From Planctomycetaceae bacterium (GTDB lineage Bacteria > Planctomycetota > Planctomycetia > Pirellulales > Lacipirellulaceae), in contig PATG01000017.1 in the NCBI GenBank assembly GCA_002713555.1, positions 5,913 through 13,804 on the forward strand: a stretch of 7,892 bases of DNA, given 5' to 3'. Position numbers and translations under genes: made by a program. The notes beneath the pieces are model-generated. The model saw only the letters and a list, made by a program, of their open reading frames with translations. It was not told the DNA's origin and searched no databases. Positions within the stretch are counted from its first letter, which is position 1. The number at the start of each line of letters is the position of its first letter. Positions 6,357-7,892 of this stretch are shown here, one piece after another.

Positions 6357-6908
6357 TTACCATCCACCGGGTCTGTCAACAATTTGGTTTGCATTTCCAA
6401 TCACCCTATACCATTGGAAGGCGACTAGGATGTCAAGGGCCACGATAACCCACAACACATAGTGGAAGGGTACGCCAGAACGCGTTGCAATACTTGTATC
6501 ATCCAATGTAAATTGGACGGCAATAATTGCAGTCAATATTGCTGCAATAACGATCGTCCACATTCTGCGTTTTCTCGAAAACGTACTTTGTTCATCAAAC
6601 GTCTCAGGCAGGATTCGCATTCCTAACACAACACGCAACCAAACGGGCAGTAACCTACGGAAATTATTCAGTGATTGCGAGCACAACCAGAGACCAAATC
6701 CTGCGGCTAGCAAGATTCCAATTCGAGTATCGACATTACCATTTTCCAACGCATCGATGGCTGCAGTAATGAAGGCACTTGCACCCGCTGCATACGTTAG
6801 CGCATCCGCAAGAATGAGGCTCCCATCAGCACCGTCACGACCGGACTGGTCCTCAAAATGCGCCATGCTATCACGACGGGCTCTGAGTTCCAATTCAGTC
6901 TCGTCCAT
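6357..6908 (-). CDS. Integral membrane protein of unknown function, four predicted membrane segments
   Basis: This 183-residue protein starts with a charged cytoplasm-like N-terminus (MDETELELRARRD). Hydrophobic segments follow at about 34-54 (ADALTYAAGASAFITAA), 62-81 (RIGILLAAGFGLWLC), 116-134 (MWTIVIAAILTAIIAV) and 149-168 (HYVLWVIVALDILVAFQWY). Between segments 2 and 3 is a basic amphipathic stretch (FRRLLPVWLRVVLG) and a cluster SRKRR at 111-115, suggesting that this loop is cytoplasmic. No catalytic or transport motif is visible. The start at 6908 is the first ATG; Met15 is an alternative. No clear ribosome site precedes either, so a leaderless message is possible. A 56-nt gap separates it from the next minus-strand membrane protein gene (5926-6300), so the two probably form an operon. 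I do not recognise the family. Confidence 0.8.
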   Translation of the reverse strand: MDETELELRARRDSMAHFEDQSGRDGADGSLILADALTYAAGASAFITAAIDALENGNVDTRIGILLAAGFGLWLCSQSLNNFRRLLPVWLRVVLGMRILPETFDEQSTFSRKRRMWTIVIAAILTAIIAVQFTLDDTSIATRSGVPFHYVLWVIVALDILVAFQWYRVIGNANQIVDRPGGW

Positions 6909-6969
6909 GGACCCTTGGCTGATTCCACATCCATAATTGCTATGTCTATCAGGCTGCCGTTTCTACGTA
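6909..6969. promoter_or_regulatory. Divergent intergenic region with probable promoters for both flanking genes
   Basis: These 61 nt must hold the promoter of the minus-strand membrane gene (ATG 6908) and that of the peptidase-Nudix gene (ATG 6970), unless transcription starts inside one of them. The only AT-rich patch is around 6930-6946 (cataattgctatg). It lies about 25 nt from both start codons, the usual TATA-box distance if both messages are nearly leaderless. No ribosome site precedes ATG 6970, which supports a leaderless start there. The match to an archaeal TATA box is weak. Confidence 0.35.
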
Positions 6970-7892
6970 ATGAAGACTCGAATTTGGCTCACCGGGTTTG
7001 AGCCCTTTGGCTCACATGTACAGAATCCGTCTCAGATTCTTGTCGAGCAATTGCTTGGCACTCACCATGAGCAGCAACTCCATGTCACCCCTCCTTACGG
7101 GTTAGAATCTGAATTAGTCGAACTCGAGTTTGCAGGAGAGATATTGACTGTTGATATCCATGGTAGTCAAGCGAGTCTTCCTCAGATTGAAGATTTTGAT
7201 GCCGTGATCCACATCGGCTTAAATGAAAAGGTAGAGAAAATAAATTTGGAAATGTGTGCAATCAATGAGTCCAATTTTAGGATTCCCGACAATCAGGGAA
7301 GGATGGTTCAGCAAACCTCAGTTGAGGATTCTGGACTTGCATTACTTCACACTACAGTACACCGCCCTTCGATAGTAGCAACTTTCGAAGATGATGATTC
7401 GGTCGAAATCAGTGAAGACTGTGGGCGATTTGTGTGCAATGAGACGTACTATCGAACCTTACATGAAATTGAAACAAAGGGTTTGCAAAGAAGAGGACGC
7501 GCTATTCCAGCCATTTTTGTTCATATTCCCGATTTTAGTTTCGTTCCATTAGAGCGTCAATTGCAAGTCATACTAGAATTATCTGCACGTATTTCACAAA
7601 AGCCAGTGGTCCAAGTTGTCGGTGGTGTACTCGTCAACGAGAATGAGCAAATTTTGGCCTGCAAGCGAGCTTCCGATCAAGTTATGGGCGGATATTGGGA
7701 GTTTCCCGGTGGCAAGGTCGATGCGAGTGAAACCAAAACCGCAGCATTGGAGCGAGAGTTGTTTGAGGAATTAGGCATACATTCTCAAGTAGAATCTTTC
7801 ATTGACAAAGTCGTACACGACTACCCTTCGATGATTGTCAGTATTGATTTCTACAAATGTTCCACAGATGCGCAAGTTTTTTCTCAGAATGT
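6970..7892 (+). CDS. Pyroglutamyl peptidase I (family C15) fused to a MutT-type Nudix hydrolase; 3'-truncated by the window end
   Basis: An uninterrupted frame of 307 codons runs off the window. Residues 1-208 form a pyroglutamyl peptidase I domain, which removes N-terminal pyroglutamate from peptides in the cytoplasm: TGFEPFG (8-14), NPS (19-21), catalytic Glu94 in NLEMCAIN, IPDN (105-108), catalytic Cys156 in SEDCGRFVCN, and catalytic His185 in FVHIP. Length and final helix match a whole enzyme of about 215 residues. After a linker of a few residues comes a Nudix domain (about 212 on): VVQVVGGVLV, GGYWEFPGGK, and a perfect Nudix box at 248-270 (G-x5-E-x7-R-E-L-x-E-E-x-G-I). Such WEFPGGK enzymes hydrolyse oxidised or non-canonical NTPs or other nucleoside diphosphate derivatives. 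In-frame TAA at 6934 leaves ATG 6970 as the natural start; no ribosome site precedes it. The fusion is unusual. The joint function is inferred; the domain calls are firm. Confidence 0.92.
   Translation, partial: MKTRIWLTGFEPFGSHVQNPSQILVEQLLGTHHEQQLHVTPPYGLESELVELEFAGEILTVDIHGSQASLPQIEDFDAVIHIGLNEKVEKINLEMCAINESNFRIPDNQGRMVQQTSVEDSGLALLHTTVHRPSIVATFEDDDSVEISEDCGRFVCNETYYRTLHEIETKGLQRRGRAIPAIFVHIPDFSFVPLERQLQVILELSARISQKPVVQVVGGVLVNENEQILACKRASDQVMGGYWEFPGGKVDASETKTAALERELFEELGIHSQVESFIDKVVHDYPSMIVSIDFYKCSTDAQVFSQN
7711..7779 (+). other. Nudix box of the fused hydrolase
   Basis: Residues 248-270 satisfy G-x5-E-x7-R-E-U-x-E-E-x-G-U at every fixed position: Gly248, Glu254, Arg262, Glu263, Leu264, Glu266, Glu267, Gly269 and Ile270. 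The glutamates would bind the divalent metal ion. The preceding WEFPGG is typical of MutT-like members. Confidence 0.95.

Noticed and set aside
7606..7608. Internal GTG as a separate start for the Nudix domain
   Set aside because: No ribosome site precedes it and no stop codon separates it from the peptidase domain, so one fused protein is the simpler reading.

Overview
The window looks like marine archaeal DNA, most plausibly Candidatus Poseidoniales (Marine Group II, Thermoplasmatota) or a close relative. This is an inference from gene style. It holds a giant, acidic, secreted and membrane-anchored beta-sandwich protein with a Pro-rich PPGFE tail. Genes are tightly packed small soluble or membrane proteins of no recognised family, and the ribosome sites are short GGTG-type. 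There is no rRNA or other marker gene to prove the assignment, and no tRNA, CRISPR array, insertion sequence or phage gene was seen.

Layout. (1) Nt 2-5431 (+) is the 3' part of a giant surface protein gene (1809 residues visible, true start upstream). It has the tail of a probable signal peptide, an N-terminal beta domain, a propeller-like stretch, two Asp-box-like modules, a DIGDDG module, a roughly 400-residue unit present twice in tandem, one membrane helix, and a cytoplasmic tail with three PPGFE repeats and a canonical EF-hand loop. (2) Nt 5446-5925 (+) is a small soluble helical protein immediately downstream, almost certainly co-transcribed. (3) Nt 5926-6300 and 6357-6908 (-) are two small membrane proteins forming a probable operon that converges on gene 2 with directly abutting stop codons. 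(4) Nt 6909-6969 is a short divergent intergenic region. (5) Nt 6970-7892 (+) is an open frame running off the window end.

The last gene is the most interesting. It encodes a complete-looking pyroglutamyl peptidase I domain (peptidase family C15, with Glu94, Cys156 and His185 all in place) fused in one uninterrupted frame to a MutT-type Nudix hydrolase domain with a perfect Nudix box. I do not know of a described C15-Nudix fusion. It would combine removal of N-terminal pyroglutamate from peptides with hydrolysis of nucleoside diphosphate derivatives, so a damage-clearing or salvage enzyme is a reasonable hypothesis.

The surface protein and gene 2 form one transcription unit, with an extracellular adhesin or ligand-binding part and a possible calcium-responsive cytoplasmic tail. 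Nothing in the sequence ties the minus-strand membrane proteins to either neighbour beyond proximity.
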